Positions 43,601-51,337 of a stretch of DNA of 53,220 nucleotides are shown one piece after another. How positions within the stretch are numbered: the stretch's first letter is position 1; each line of letters opens with the position of its first letter. The position numbers were made by a program, and so were the translations under genes. This DNA comes from Verrucomicrobiales bacterium (GTDB taxonomy: Bacteria; Verrucomicrobiota; Verrucomicrobiia; Verrucomicrobiales; DEV007): contig JAEUHI010000051.1 in NCBI GenBank assembly GCA_016795385.1, positions 1-53,220 on the forward strand. Direction: 5' to 3'. Below the pieces are notes generated by a model. The model searched no databases. It was not told the DNA's origin and saw only the letters and a program-made list of their open reading frames with translations.

Positions 43601-44367
43601 CTCGTCGAGATGTGGGTGAAACCGAGCGAGAGCAGATGATCGCGCAGGGCGAGCTCGTGCACGGGATTTCGGTGGCTGTGGAGCAGGGCGACGGCGGCGA
43701 CGTTGATGCCGGACTCGAGGATTTCGTGGGCTTGGGTGTCAAAGTCAGGGTCGAATGAGAGATTTGTCAGGATTTCTCCCGAGGCATCGAGCCTTTCGTC
43801 GACTTCAACGACCCGGGCAAAGAGGGGAGCGGGCCGTTCGTGTTTCAGGGCAAAGAGATCGGCGCGCCGTTGGTCGCGGATGATGGGCAGGTCGGCGAAG
43901 CCGCGGGTCACGAACAGCGCCACCCCCGCGCCCTTGCGCTCGAGCAGCGCGTTGGTGCCCCGCGTCGTCGCGAGGCGGAAATCCATCGGAGGAAAGGGTC
44001 GGTCGAGCGGCGTGCCGGTGAGAAGTCGCGCTCCGAGCACCGGCGCCTCCTCGCGGGTGAAGAGATCGACCGCTTCCGCCGGGGGGAGGGGACGCGAAAG
44101 GACGAGGCATCCCGTCGCCGCTTCAAAGGAGAGCACCAGCGCGGTGGCTCCGTCCGACTCCAGCTTGTAGCCGGTGAAAAAGGTATCGCCGATCCGCCAG
44201 GAGGCGGGCACCTCGATGATCAGCTCGTTTGGACGAGGCCATGCCCGCACCGCGATGCGGAGACGTCCCGAAGAAAGGACCTTCGCAAGGCGGGGAATCG
44301 TTTCCCCCTCGGCCAGTCCCCAGCAATCGGTGAAGGTGCCGCCGGTGTCGACGCGGAGTTTGAACAT
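40666..44367 (-). CDS. fused 5-oxoprolinase / hydantoinase A+B
   Basis: A 1233-residue ATP-dependent 5-oxoprolinase. The N-terminal HyuA half begins FKLRVDTGGTFTDCWG (actin-like ATPase), with FDMGGTSTDVARYDDG and LAFGGAGPLHACAIAERLGM; the HyuB half starts near residue 740 (ESVVRELFRHRFDHLVREMG). It converts 5-oxoproline to glutamate in the glutathione/pyroglutamate salvage route. The single-chain form, usual in eukaryotes and some bacteria, is intact here. The Met at 44367 is chosen over the open frame to 44469. Three TTTGTCAGG copies lie inside it (41684, 42533, 43763). Confidence 0.93.
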   Translation of the reverse strand: MFKLRVDTGGTFTDCWGLAEGETIPRLAKVLSSGRLRIAVRAWPRPNELIIEVPASWRIGDTFFTGYKLESDGATALVLSFEAATGCLVLSRPLPPAEAVDLFTREEAPVLGARLLTGTPLDRPFPPMDFRLATTRGTNALLERKGAGVALFVTRGFADLPIIRDQRRADLFALKHERPAPLFARVVEVDERLDASGEILTNLSFDPDFDTQAHEILESGINVAAVALLHSHRNPVHELALRDHLLSLGFTHISTSAELAPLVKILPRLETALANATLQPVMQAFVDHHRERFSDGSRLLMMTSAGGLEPMERFRPKDSLLSGPAGGVSGAAAIAEELGFSRVLTFDMGGTSTDVARYDDGFQYDFEQRVGDARVLAPALRIETVAAGGGSICRWENVGLRVGPESAGAAPGPACYGRGGPLTITDVNLLLGRIDPENFGIPLTASNLAAARDAALALQQQAGLTGDEPDAAFLAGLLDLAVEQMADAIRTISVREGSDPADYALLAFGGAGPLHACAIAERLGMTTILVPGEAGVLSAYGLECAGIERFAERQIDRPVEDPALPDLFNSVENEALTSLIDAGETGTITRRLAELRLSGQDATLTLEVGLSGSLAEAFGARYRVIFGYEPPAGRTVEVVSYRAIAGTRRRIPRHETRERSALTTHDASFLDRASLLPGDTVTGPRVIQDPFSTLYLAPGWTARAKENGALVLNVQEVKTDASTSRPESVVRELFRHRFDHLVREMGTMLQRSAISTNVKERADFSCALLDGDGELITSAPHIPVHLGALGLCVRKVRERITMAPGDTILTNHPAAGGSHLPDVTLITPVFDPVDSAKPVAYIANRAHHAEIGGITPGSMPPAAARLAEEGVVFAPRHLIRGGESCFDEVADVLTNAPFPTRRLSDNLADLNAQLAANRRGTAMLESLLDEHGASAVKEQFAHLKDRSLEALREHLVRFGEREVTAEETLDDGTPIRVSIRCGEGRLAISFAGSGPVHPGNLNATPAILQSAVLYVLRLWTQSPVPLNEGLMRAVSIDLPEGFLNPPFDDDPMCCPAVVGGNVETSQRVVDTLLKALGVQACSQGTMNNFLFGDGSFGYYETICGGSGAGPGYDGTSGLHTHMTNTAITDPEILEQRYPVRLHRFSLRHGSGGRGRWHGGDGIVREIEFLRPLQVSLLTQHRVVAPYGCEGGEAGQCGQQTLNGVELPGIAAFGANAGDRLVIETPGGGGWGMA

Positions 44368-44425
44368 GGCGGAACCTTGCCCTTCACCCGGTGCACGGCA
44401 ACGGACATTCTCTCCGCGCGTCCCG

Positions 44426-45853
44426 TTACTCGCGCTTGATCTTGACGGTGCTGGTCGTGGAACGCCCAATGGCGTCGGTGAGTTTTACCGACACGCGATT
44501 GAGTCCTTCCTCAAGTGGAACGCGGGCGGACCATTTGGCCCCGGGAGTGATTCTTTTGAGCTTTCCGTTTCCGACCTTGACTTCGATCTTGGCAATACCT
44601 GCCACCGCACTGGCGGTCCCTTTGATGTTTGCGGAGGGCTTGGAGGTGGTGAAGGAGCGTTTGCCGTTGATTTTGACTGTCGGCGCAGCGAGCGGCACGG
44701 TGAGACGGAAGATGACATCCCTGTCGACCCCCGCTCCACCCACCGTGGCCCCGAAAAAGGTACCCGGGACGACTTCCAGGAGGTTGTTGAATGGATTCGC
44801 GGAGGTGGTCCCATCAAACGTATGAAGAAGCCGGAAATCTCCGCCATTCCTGGCGATGGAAAAGAGGGTTCCTGCACCTGTGCTGCCTCCGTTGAGACAT
44901 GCACCATAAAGGCGCCCGTCGACTCCTTCGACGAGCCCCGATTGGGGATTCAGCCCATCGTTGGGGGAAGTGGTGCTGAATGCCTTCAGAGTTGCAAATC
45001 CTGTCCCGTCGGTGTTGATCGCGAAGATCGTACCACCCCCATTGACTCCTCCGTTGCTGGCGGCACCGTAGAGTCGTCCATCGCTGCCGAGAAGGAGGCC
45101 GGCGATCAGGTCGCCACCGTCCGAGGCGGGTGTCATGTGGCGGATCACTTGAAACGAACTGCCGTCAGTCGTAATGCGAAAGATGGTGCCACCGGCACTA
45201 TTCCCACCCAGTCGGGTGGTGCCGTAAAGGCGGCCATCCGGGCCGAAAATCAGATGCGAGATGGAGTCCGAACCATCTGCACCTTCGTTGGCCAGGACTC
45301 TCAAGGCGACGAAACTGCTACCGTCTGCATTGACCCGGAAGATAACACCGCCGCCGGCGGGGCCTCCTTGACTGGTGATTCCGTAGAGCTTGCCATCGGT
45401 GCCCTGGACAATTGCCCCTTGGCCATCGGCTCCTTCAAAACCGTTTGAAGCAAACTCACGAAGCACCGTGTAACCGGTGCCGTTCTTGTTGACGGAGAAG
45501 ATGACCCCGCTGTTGTTAGCGGGAGTCCCGCCCGCGGAGGTGATGCCATAGAGCTGGCCATTGCTTCCTTCAATGAGCCCCGCTGCGGGACTCGCCCCCG
45601 TCGCGACCGTAAAGTCCCGCAGGGAAGTGAATCCGGTGCCATTTGAGGAGAGCGAAAACAGTGTACCGACGGAGTTGGCACCACCATTGAAGGCGGTCCC
45701 GAAGATCTTTCCATCGCTACCGCGGATGAGGCCTCCGGCAAAACCGTGGCCATCGACTCCGGATCCGCTTTTCAAGACCGTGAAGTTTTGCCCGAGGCCC
45801 TTGCCACCGCCCATCAACAAAAGGCAAAAACCGAAGAGGAAATGTGTTTTCAT
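44426..45853 (-). CDS. secreted GloVer-repeat (TIGR03803) beta-propeller-like protein
   Basis: A 475-residue exported protein: signal peptide (THFLFGFCLLLMGGGKG), then seven repeats of about 55 residues each containing a core like GLIEGSNGQLYGITSAGG and a following G(T/V)(L/I)F(S/R) strand. Seven repeats suggest a seven-bladed propeller. A C-terminal Ig-like domain (PTVKINGKRSFTTSKPSANIKG to the end) follows. These repeats are typical of Verrucomicrobia and a few other bacteria; a surface or adhesion role is likely but unproven. The Met at 45853 is taken because a signal peptide begins there. Confidence 0.88.
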   Translation of the reverse strand: MKTHFLFGFCLLLMGGGKGLGQNFTVLKSGSGVDGHGFAGGLIRGSDGKIFGTAFNGGANSVGTLFSLSSNGTGFTSLRDFTVATGASPAAGLIEGSNGQLYGITSAGGTPANNSGVIFSVNKNGTGYTVLREFASNGFEGADGQGAIVQGTDGKLYGITSQGGPAGGGVIFRVNADGSSFVALRVLANEGADGSDSISHLIFGPDGRLYGTTRLGGNSAGGTIFRITTDGSSFQVIRHMTPASDGGDLIAGLLLGSDGRLYGAASNGGVNGGGTIFAINTDGTGFATLKAFSTTSPNDGLNPQSGLVEGVDGRLYGACLNGGSTGAGTLFSIARNGGDFRLLHTFDGTTSANPFNNLLEVVPGTFFGATVGGAGVDRDVIFRLTVPLAAPTVKINGKRSFTTSKPSANIKGTASAVAGIAKIEVKVGNGKLKRITPGAKWSARVPLEEGLNRVSVKLTDAIGRSTTSTVKIKRE

Positions 45854-45939
45854 GATCTTTACACAATAGAACCAAACAGGGGAAGAATGATCAATCAGGT
45901 TCAGAAATGCAAACAACGAAACAAACGAAGAATCAGTTT

Positions 45940-46683
45940 TTACAGATTCGTGCCCGGGCTCACCGACACCACATCGACCCGCACGAAGGCCATCAACTTG
46001 CGGCTGCCATCGGTCATGCCGGTCTCTGCGTTCTGCGGGGACTGGGCGCTGAGCAGGCAATACTCGCCGTCGGTCGTCGCGACCTGGGTGGTCGTCTTCG
46101 CGGTGTAGATGGAAGGGGTCCGGGTCGAGGCCGTGCCGAGATCGCCCTCGTATTCGGCCCAGGATTGCTCGCCGACGAGGTAGACCAGTTCGGGCGCGAG
46201 ATTCAGGTCGATCGTTTTTCCATCGGCCGCGAGGACGGGATCGACCTCGAGCGTCACGCCGAGGTTGCGGGTCTCGAAGGCGGTCGGATGCGGCAGGATC
46301 AGGACCGTTTTCGAGCCCTTCTCTTTCTCCGGATTGATCACCTTCGGAGCCTGGAACTCGGTCGGATACGTGTGTTCGTGGATCGATTCCACCTTGGCCC
46401 GTTGCCCGCTGCGGGCGGTGACGAGTGCGGTCTCGACGAGGGTGGCGTCGCGGTCTTCGATCAGCTGCTGGACGCTCTCACGCAGGGCGGTGTCGGATGC
46501 CGCGCCCTCGCGGAGGAGTTCGGTCATCTGCAGCGCCTCCACCTCGATCCACTCGACCTGGATGCGGAGGAGTTTTTCGCCTCCGTCAGCCGCGGCCGGG
46601 GCAGGTGCGGTTTCCTGGGAATGGAGCGAGCCTGCGGCAAGGGAGAGCAAAGGCAGGAGAAAGAGAGCGTGGGGAAATTTCAT
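45940..46683 (-). CDS. secreted protein with secretin-like beta domain
   Basis: A 247-residue protein with a signal peptide (ALFLLPLLSLAAGSLHS). The C-terminal half (NLGVTLEVDPVLAADGKTI ... TTTQVATTDGEYCLLSAQSP) resembles the beta-sheet secretin domain of type II/III secretion and pilus secretins, though the protein is far too short to be a full secretin. The N-terminal half (LLRIQVEWIEVEALQMTELL) matches the verrucomicrobial style of such proteins. A Shine-Dalgarno-like GAGGTGGG precedes the ATG at 46683, supporting that start. Confidence 0.65.
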   Translation of the reverse strand: MKFPHALFLLPLLSLAAGSLHSQETAPAPAAADGGEKLLRIQVEWIEVEALQMTELLREGAASDTALRESVQQLIEDRDATLVETALVTARSGQRAKVESIHEHTYPTEFQAPKVINPEKEKGSKTVLILPHPTAFETRNLGVTLEVDPVLAADGKTIDLNLAPELVYLVGEQSWAEYEGDLGTASTRTPSIYTAKTTTQVATTDGEYCLLSAQSPQNAETGMTDGSRKLMAFVRVDVVSVSPGTNL

Positions 46684-46818
46684 GATCCCACCTCTAGCAG
46701 AACGTGCCCGCGGGACAAAGCGCAATCTTCCGCGGGGGGCGGGGGCCGGGAACTTGCCAGGGAAATCTCCAGCAGATTCAGGGAGGCCAGCAGATTGGGA
46801 TTGGGATTGGATCAGGAA

Positions 46819-47141
46819 GGAATCTGTTGGCTTTCCTGAGCCGAGCTGGCGAGTCAAACGGAGTCAGTCTGCTGGGCGAGACGGACTTCGCTCGGTGTTG
46901 TCCTGACGTTCGGGCGCGTGCGTGGTGCCCGATCGTGGAGGCCCCGGAGGGGCCGGAGAAGCGTCCGAACCCACCACAACGACAGCACAGGTTGGGACAC
47001 CGCGGGCTTCTCGTGCCCCGCCGGGGCGCATGCCTTTTCGAATCATTGATCCGGGGGTTCCCTCACGAGGTTCGGTCACGCCCCGGCTACTTTCTTGCGT
47101 CCCTCCGGGACGCGCGGTCCGGGACGCGCGGGCCCGGCTTT
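46819..47141. repeat. long intergenic direct repeat, copy A
   Basis: Begins with GGAATCTGTTGGCTT and contains several perfect hairpins: GGCCCC-GGA-GGGGCC, CCCCG-CC-GGGG and CGTCCC-TCC-GGGACG. Matches copy B over about 300 bases with scattered substitutions. Confidence 0.85.
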
Positions 47142-47168
47142 GGCAGGTTGGGAGATTGGGCTTGGCAA

Positions 47169-47595
47169 GGAATCTGTTGGCTTGCCCGAGCCGAGCTGGC
47201 GAGTCAAACGGAGTCAATCTGCTGGGTGAGACGGACTTCGTGCGGTGTTGTCCTGACGTTCGGTCGCGTGCGTGGTGCCCGATCATGGCGGCCCCGGAGG
47301 GGCCGGAGAGAGTAGCCGGTGGTGAAGCGAGGCACGAGCGCAACCACCGGATCCCTGCCCGTCGAGCGGCCCGCCCCGGAGGGACGGGAGAAGCGTCCGA
47401 ACCCGCCATAGCGACAGCACAGGTTGGGACACCGCGGGCTTCTCGCGCCCCGCCGGGGCGCATGCCTTGTCGAAATATTGATCCGGGGGTTCCCTCACGA
47501 GGTTCGGTCACGCCCCGGCTACTTTCTTGCGTCCCTCCGGGACGCGCGGTCCGGGACTCGCGGTCCGGGACTCGCGGTCCGGGACTCGCGGTCCG
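47169..47595. repeat. long intergenic direct repeat, copy B, with an ~80-base insertion and a 14-bp tandem tail
   Basis: Same order of blocks as copy A, 350 bases downstream. It has about 80 extra bases after the GGGGCCGGAG block (near 47310-47390) and ends in three 14-base units CGGTCCGGGACTCG (47547-47588). Confidence 0.85.
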
Positions 47596-47759
47596 CGATT
47601 CATGGGGCGAAACCCGACTACGGACTCTTCAGACACACCCCCGAATGCGCGGTCATCCGCGGAGGAGCGCGTACTCGTCCCGCACCCGCGCCGGGCCTTG
47701 TCGGGCTTTTTCCTTTCCCCCGGCCCGGGAACGTGCTTTAAACCCTTTTCACTCCCCGT

Positions 47760-49001
47760 ATGAATTCCTCTCCCTCCCCGGCGATGCGCACGGCATGGCT
47801 CATGGTGCTGCTCCTCTTCCCGGTCGCGCTGCTGAATTACCTCGACCGTCAGATGATCGCGGCGATGAAGGTCTCGGTGATGGCCGACATCCCCAGCATC
47901 GGGTCGGAGGCGAACTGGGGGCTGATGTTGGGGAAATTCAAGTTCGTCTACGCCTTCTTTAGTCCCATCGGCGGCTACATCGCCGATCGCTTCAGCCGAA
48001 AGCTCACCATCTGCGGCAGTCTCTTCGTCTGGTCGTGCATCACCTGGTGGACGGGACAAGTCGACAGCTACACGGAGCTGCTCTGGGCGCGCACCCTCAT
48101 GGGGATCAGCGAGGCCTTCTACATCCCGGCGGCCCTCGCCTTGATCTCCGACTTCCACCTCGGCGAAACGCGCTCGCGCGCCGTCGGCGTCCATCAGATG
48201 GGGATCTATTGCGGGGTCATGCTCGGCGGGTTTGCCGGCTATGTCGCCGACGCTCCCACGCTAGGATGGCGCACCGCCTTCGACTGGACCGGTCTTGCGG
48301 GGATTCTTTACGCCATCCCACTTCTTTTCCTCCTCAAGAATCCGCCGCGGGTGGCCTCGGCCGAAACCCTCGTGAAGCCCGGAGTCGGTCAGGCGGCGCG
48401 CGAACTCTTCACCAACCGCTCCTTCCTCCTCCTCGTCGCTTACTTCACCTTGCCCGCCGTGGCCGCCTGGGTCGTGCGCGATTGGATGCCGGCCATCCTG
48501 CAGAAGGAATTCAACATCAGCCAGGGCAAGGCCGGTGTCTCCGCCTCGCTCTACTGGCAGGCCGCCGCCCTCGTCGCCGCGATCTTCGGCGGCTGGCTCG
48601 CCGACCGCTGGATGAAACGCAGCGACCGCGGCCGCATTTATGTCAGCGCCATCGGCATGGCCCTGATCATCCCCGCGCTCTTCAGCGTCGGCAACGCGCC
48701 CGCCGCGAACTCCTTCGCTCTCGCCATCGCCGGACTCGTCCTCTTCGGGATCGGTTGGGGATTCTTCGACTGCAACAACATGCCCATCCTCTGCCAGATC
48801 ACGCGTCCCGAACTGCGTGCCACCGGCTACGGCGTCATGAATTTCGTCAGCATGACCTTCGGCGGCGTGGCCGACTGGGTCTTCGGCGTGCTCACCGATC
48901 GCAAGGTACCGTTGAATGTGATCTTCGGGGCCTTCGCCGGTGTGGCCTTGGTTTCCGTGGTGCTGGTGTTGATGATCCGGACGCGGAAGGTGGAGGGGTG
49001 A
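47760..49001 (+). CDS. MFS transporter (ACS/hexuronate-type)
   Basis: A 413-residue major facilitator with about 12 hydrophobic helices. The N-terminal LLNYLDRQMIAAMKVSVMAD and the loop GGYIADRFSRKLTICG (MFS motif A) place it near the anion:cation symporter/hexuronate and spinster-like groups; a sugar acid or other organic anion is the likely cargo. The start at 47760 follows the repeat block directly. Its 3' segment 48717-48873 recurs, degraded, at 49844-50000. Confidence 0.9.
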   Translation: MNSSPSPAMRTAWLMVLLLFPVALLNYLDRQMIAAMKVSVMADIPSIGSEANWGLMLGKFKFVYAFFSPIGGYIADRFSRKLTICGSLFVWSCITWWTGQVDSYTELLWARTLMGISEAFYIPAALALISDFHLGETRSRAVGVHQMGIYCGVMLGGFAGYVADAPTLGWRTAFDWTGLAGILYAIPLLFLLKNPPRVASAETLVKPGVGQAARELFTNRSFLLLVAYFTLPAVAAWVVRDWMPAILQKEFNISQGKAGVSASLYWQAAALVAAIFGGWLADRWMKRSDRGRIYVSAIGMALIIPALFSVGNAPAANSFALAIAGLVLFGIGWGFFDCNNMPILCQITRPELRATGYGVMNFVSMTFGGVADWVFGVLTDRKVPLNVIFGAFAGVALVSVVLVLMIRTRKVEG

Positions 49002-49109
49002 GGTCTTTCCTACTCCTACTCCTACTCAAAAGGCGCGGCACTCGCGGCTTCCAGATCGAGCCAAAGTGAACCGTCGGAATCGGATTCACGGAGTTGAAAC
49101 AGTTCCCGG

Positions 49110-49544
49110 TCAAACTGGCACGACGAGCCCTTCCGCCTCGGCGAGTGTTTTTTGATTCCCGTCAAAGGTGAGGAACTGATTGGCCTTGAGACGAATGGCG
49201 GCCGCGACATGAAGCGTATCGAACCCGCGATGCCCCCGCACGAGCGTGTAGGTGGCGGAGAGTCGCTTGGCTTCGTCCACGACATCAGCCAGGTTACAAA
49301 CCTGGATCTTCAGCCGCCCGCTGGCGCGATCCGCCTCAAATTGAGCCCAAAACAACGCCGCTTCACCTGGGCCGATCGCCTTGCGGAACTCGGCGAAACG
49401 TAGTGCGTTGGCCAGTTCGTATTCGTTCAGGGTAGTGAGAGTCAGTGGAGTACGACACGATTTCATCCAAGCCAACGCACGTGACGTGTTCCCGTCGTTC
49501 CCGTAGAGCGAGAACAAAAAGCTCGTATCGGCGCAGATTACCAT
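49110..49544 (-). CDS. VapC-like PIN-domain toxin
   Basis: A 144-residue PIN-domain RNase. The acidic metal-binding residues are visible as Asp6 (CADTSFL), a Glu in LNEYELANAL, Asp109 (RGFDTLHVAAA) and Asp128 (FLTFDGNQ). VapC toxins cleave RNA, often tRNA or rRNA, and are held inactive by the antitoxin encoded upstream. Its start overlaps the antitoxin stop by 7 bases. Confidence 0.9.
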   Translation of the reverse strand: MVICADTSFLFSLYGNDGNTSRALAWMKSCRTPLTLTTLNEYELANALRFAEFRKAIGPGEAALFWAQFEADRASGRLKIQVCNLADVVDEAKRLSATYTLVRGHRGFDTLHVAAAIRLKANQFLTFDGNQKTLAEAEGLVVPV

Positions 49545-49789
49545 TTCCCGCCGGCCTCATGGATGAGTTCCATCGACTCGTCCGCGGAGAGCGAGTGTGC
49601 CGTAGACCGGTCTCTCTTCACGGCGGGACTCTGGGACCAGTCCACGCTCTCACTTGGTGCATCCTGAGCCGGGACCAGGCGCGCAATCGTTTTACCTCGC
49701 TGCGTGATCACGATTTCCTCTCCTGCGCTAATCCAGCTCAACAAGCTGGAGTAACGGTTTCTTAGATCGCGGACCGTAGCTGTTTTCAT
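49538..49789 (-). CDS. Phd/YefM-family antitoxin
   Basis: An 83-residue antitoxin: N-terminal Phd/YefM DNA-binding fold (MKTATVRDLRNRYSSLL, GEEIVITQRGKTIARLVP) and a polar C-terminal tail that would wrap the toxin. It should bind and neutralise the PIN toxin and repress its own promoter. The open frame extends upstream to 49951 through the degraded MFS fragment, but the Met at 49789 is the family start. Confidence 0.88.
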   Translation of the reverse strand: MKTATVRDLRNRYSSLLSWISAGEEIVITQRGKTIARLVPAQDAPSESVDWSQSPAVKRDRSTAHSLSADESMELIHEAGGKW

Positions 49790-49795
49790 GATGCT

Positions 49796-49825
49796 ACAAT
49801 ATTGGAGCACAAGGAGGGGTGTCAA
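49796..49825 (-). promoter_or_regulatory. toxin-antitoxin promoter, probably leaderless
   Basis: On the minus strand TTGACA (49820-49825), 18-base spacer, TATTGT (49796-49801). The expected start, 7 bases after the -10, is the A of the antitoxin ATG at 49789. Confidence 0.6.
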
Positions 49826-49843
49826 GGGCCGCTTTCCGTCAAT

Positions 49844-50000
49844 GCTCCTCGCCATCGCAGGACTCGTCCTCTTCGGAGTGAGTTGGGGATTCTTCGACTG
49901 CAACAATATGCCCATCTCCTGCCAGATCACGCCTCCCGAACTGCGTGCCACCGGCTAGGGCGTCATGATTTTCGTCAGCATGACCTTCGACGGCATGGTC
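49844..50000 (+). pseudogene. degraded fragment of the MFS transporter gene
   Basis: About 157 bases aligning to 48717-48873 of the intact MFS gene at roughly 90% identity by eye, including the stretch for WGFFDCNNMPI. It has a one-base insertion near its start, and a Tyr codon TAC became the stop TAG (at 49956-49958). Only this internal piece remains; nothing of the rest of the gene follows. Confidence 0.85.
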
Positions 50001-51337
50001 AGCTCACGGCAGACCTTCCAGCCCCACCCGAGGGCGAAGTACGCCGCACTCCACGTCACGACCGCCATTCCCCACCAGATACCGTGAAGCCCCCAACCGA
50101 GGGTGAAGGCAAAGGCGTGATAGATCACGATGGGAGCGGCGATCTGGCGATAGATGCCGACCCACAGCCCGTAGCCGGGACGCTTGAGCCCCTGCATCAT
50201 GAAAACCGTGACGAACAGAATCGGATAGGCCGCCAAGGTGATCGCCGCCGCTTTGAGATAGTGGGTGCCATTGCGGATCACTTCGGGATCGTCGGTGAAA
50301 ATCCGCATCATCATCGCACCGAGAGTCCAGAGCAGCACTCCCCCGGCAAGCATCATTCCCGCGCCGAGCCGAATGTTGGTGATCCAAGCCTCGCGGACGC
50401 GGAAGGGAAGTCCCGCTCCGTGGTTTTGACCGACGATGCTCAGCATCGCCGTCCCCAGTCCGATCGCGGGCATCAACACGATCTGCTCGATGCGTGTCGC
50501 GATCCCGATCGCGGCCACGGCCGCTTGGCCAAAGTGTTTCACATACCAGACCATCACCAGGATCCCGAAGGCGATCGTCATCATGTTGAGTGCCGCCGGG
50601 ACCGACTGGGCCGCGACTTCCCGCAGTGAAGAGAGATGAGGGCGGAAATCGGAAACGAGGAGACCCTGTGCGACCACCGTTTTCCTGAGCCTCGACCAGA
50701 GCAGGACACTACCGCCGATTTGGATGATCACTGTCGAAAGGGCAAGGCCGGCCACACCCATGGGCGAGATGAAGGCGAATCCCCACATGAAAAGTGGATT
50801 CAAAAGGCAATTGGCCACGAACCCCGCGATCAGGAAATCGCGATAGACCCGCGTTTCGCCCTGTGCGGACAGACCCGCGTTGAGAGTCATGCACAAAACA
50901 AAAAACACCGCGCCCGCAAAGATGAGGTTCACATAGGACAAGGTCTCCGAAAGCCACCGGCCCTCCGCTCCCAACCAGCGGAACAAATCCGGCGCCAGGA
51001 GCAGTCCGAAGGCGGTGAGGATCACGCCCGCTCCGGTGCCGAATACGATCGATTGTGCAAACCATCGCCGTGCGGCCGAGAGATCGCCGGCACCGAGGGC
51101 ATGGGAAATCATGGCCGTCGCTCCCTGGCTGAGACCGCTCCCGACCGCGATCATCAGGAAAAACAAGGGGAACGACACGGACAGCGCAGCCAGAGCCTCG
51201 GTTCCGAGGAGGCCCGCACAGTAGGTGTCCACAAAGTTGAAGAGCGTGTTGAAAAACATGCCGACACTCGATGGGACGGCGATCCGCCAGGTCAGTCGGA
51301 GGATGGAGTCCGTGGTGAGGGATGGGGCGGTCTTCAT
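49955..51337 (-). CDS. MATE-family efflux transporter
   Basis: A 460-residue multidrug and toxin extrusion protein with 12 hydrophobic helices in two halves. Typical blocks are VPSSVGMFFNTLFNFVDTYC near the start, GSGLSQGATAMISHALGAGD, and ATRIEQIVLMPAIGLGTAML in the second half. It would export drugs or metabolites using a Na+ or H+ gradient. The last ~15 residues (from LTMPSKVMLTKIMTP) and the stop codon are read antisense through the degraded MFS fragment, so the native C-terminus was probably lost and replaced. Confidence 0.9.
   Translation of the reverse strand: MKTAPSLTTDSILRLTWRIAVPSSVGMFFNTLFNFVDTYCAGLLGTEALAALSVSFPLFFLMIAVGSGLSQGATAMISHALGAGDLSAARRWFAQSIVFGTGAGVILTAFGLLLAPDLFRWLGAEGRWLSETLSYVNLIFAGAVFFVLCMTLNAGLSAQGETRVYRDFLIAGFVANCLLNPLFMWGFAFISPMGVAGLALSTVIIQIGGSVLLWSRLRKTVVAQGLLVSDFRPHLSSLREVAAQSVPAALNMMTIAFGILVMVWYVKHFGQAAVAAIGIATRIEQIVLMPAIGLGTAMLSIVGQNHGAGLPFRVREAWITNIRLGAGMMLAGGVLLWTLGAMMMRIFTDDPEVIRNGTHYLKAAAITLAAYPILFVTVFMMQGLKRPGYGLWVGIYRQIAAPIVIYHAFAFTLGWGLHGIWWGMAVVTWSAAYFALGWGWKVCRELTMPSKVMLTKIMTP

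Larger units (their letters stand above)
4242..43771. repeat. dispersed 9-mer TTTGTCAGG, 13 exact copies
   Basis: Plus-strand copies start at 6167, 11500, 17383, 18110, 18491, 33350, 36331, 41684 and 43763; minus-strand copies (CCTGACAAA) start at 4242, 21954, 29194 and 42533. The base before the motif is usually G or T. Ten lie in genes, where they commonly force CTG ACA, TTG TCA or AGG codons; three lie at gene ends. None were found after 43771. Function unknown; see findings. Confidence 0.85.
46684..47759. other. 1.08-kb non-coding stretch filled by tandem repeats
   Basis: No real gene. Two long direct repeats (next two entries), a 14-bp tandem repeat at 47547-47588, and then about 170 bases leading to the MFS gene with GC-rich inverted pairs (CCGGGCC ... 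GGCCCGG around 47690-47728). Open frames on both strands here encode Pro/Arg-rich sequence derived from the repeats. Confidence 0.8.

Noticed and set aside
44174..45448. Plus-strand open frame (424 codons) opposite the GloVer gene
   Set aside because: Shadow of a repeat protein whose own signal peptide and seven repeats are clear on the minus strand.
46864..47511. Minus-strand open frame through the long direct repeats
   Set aside because: Encodes the same Arg/Pro/Ser-rich segment twice because of the DNA repeat; these are typical false proteins of such repeats.
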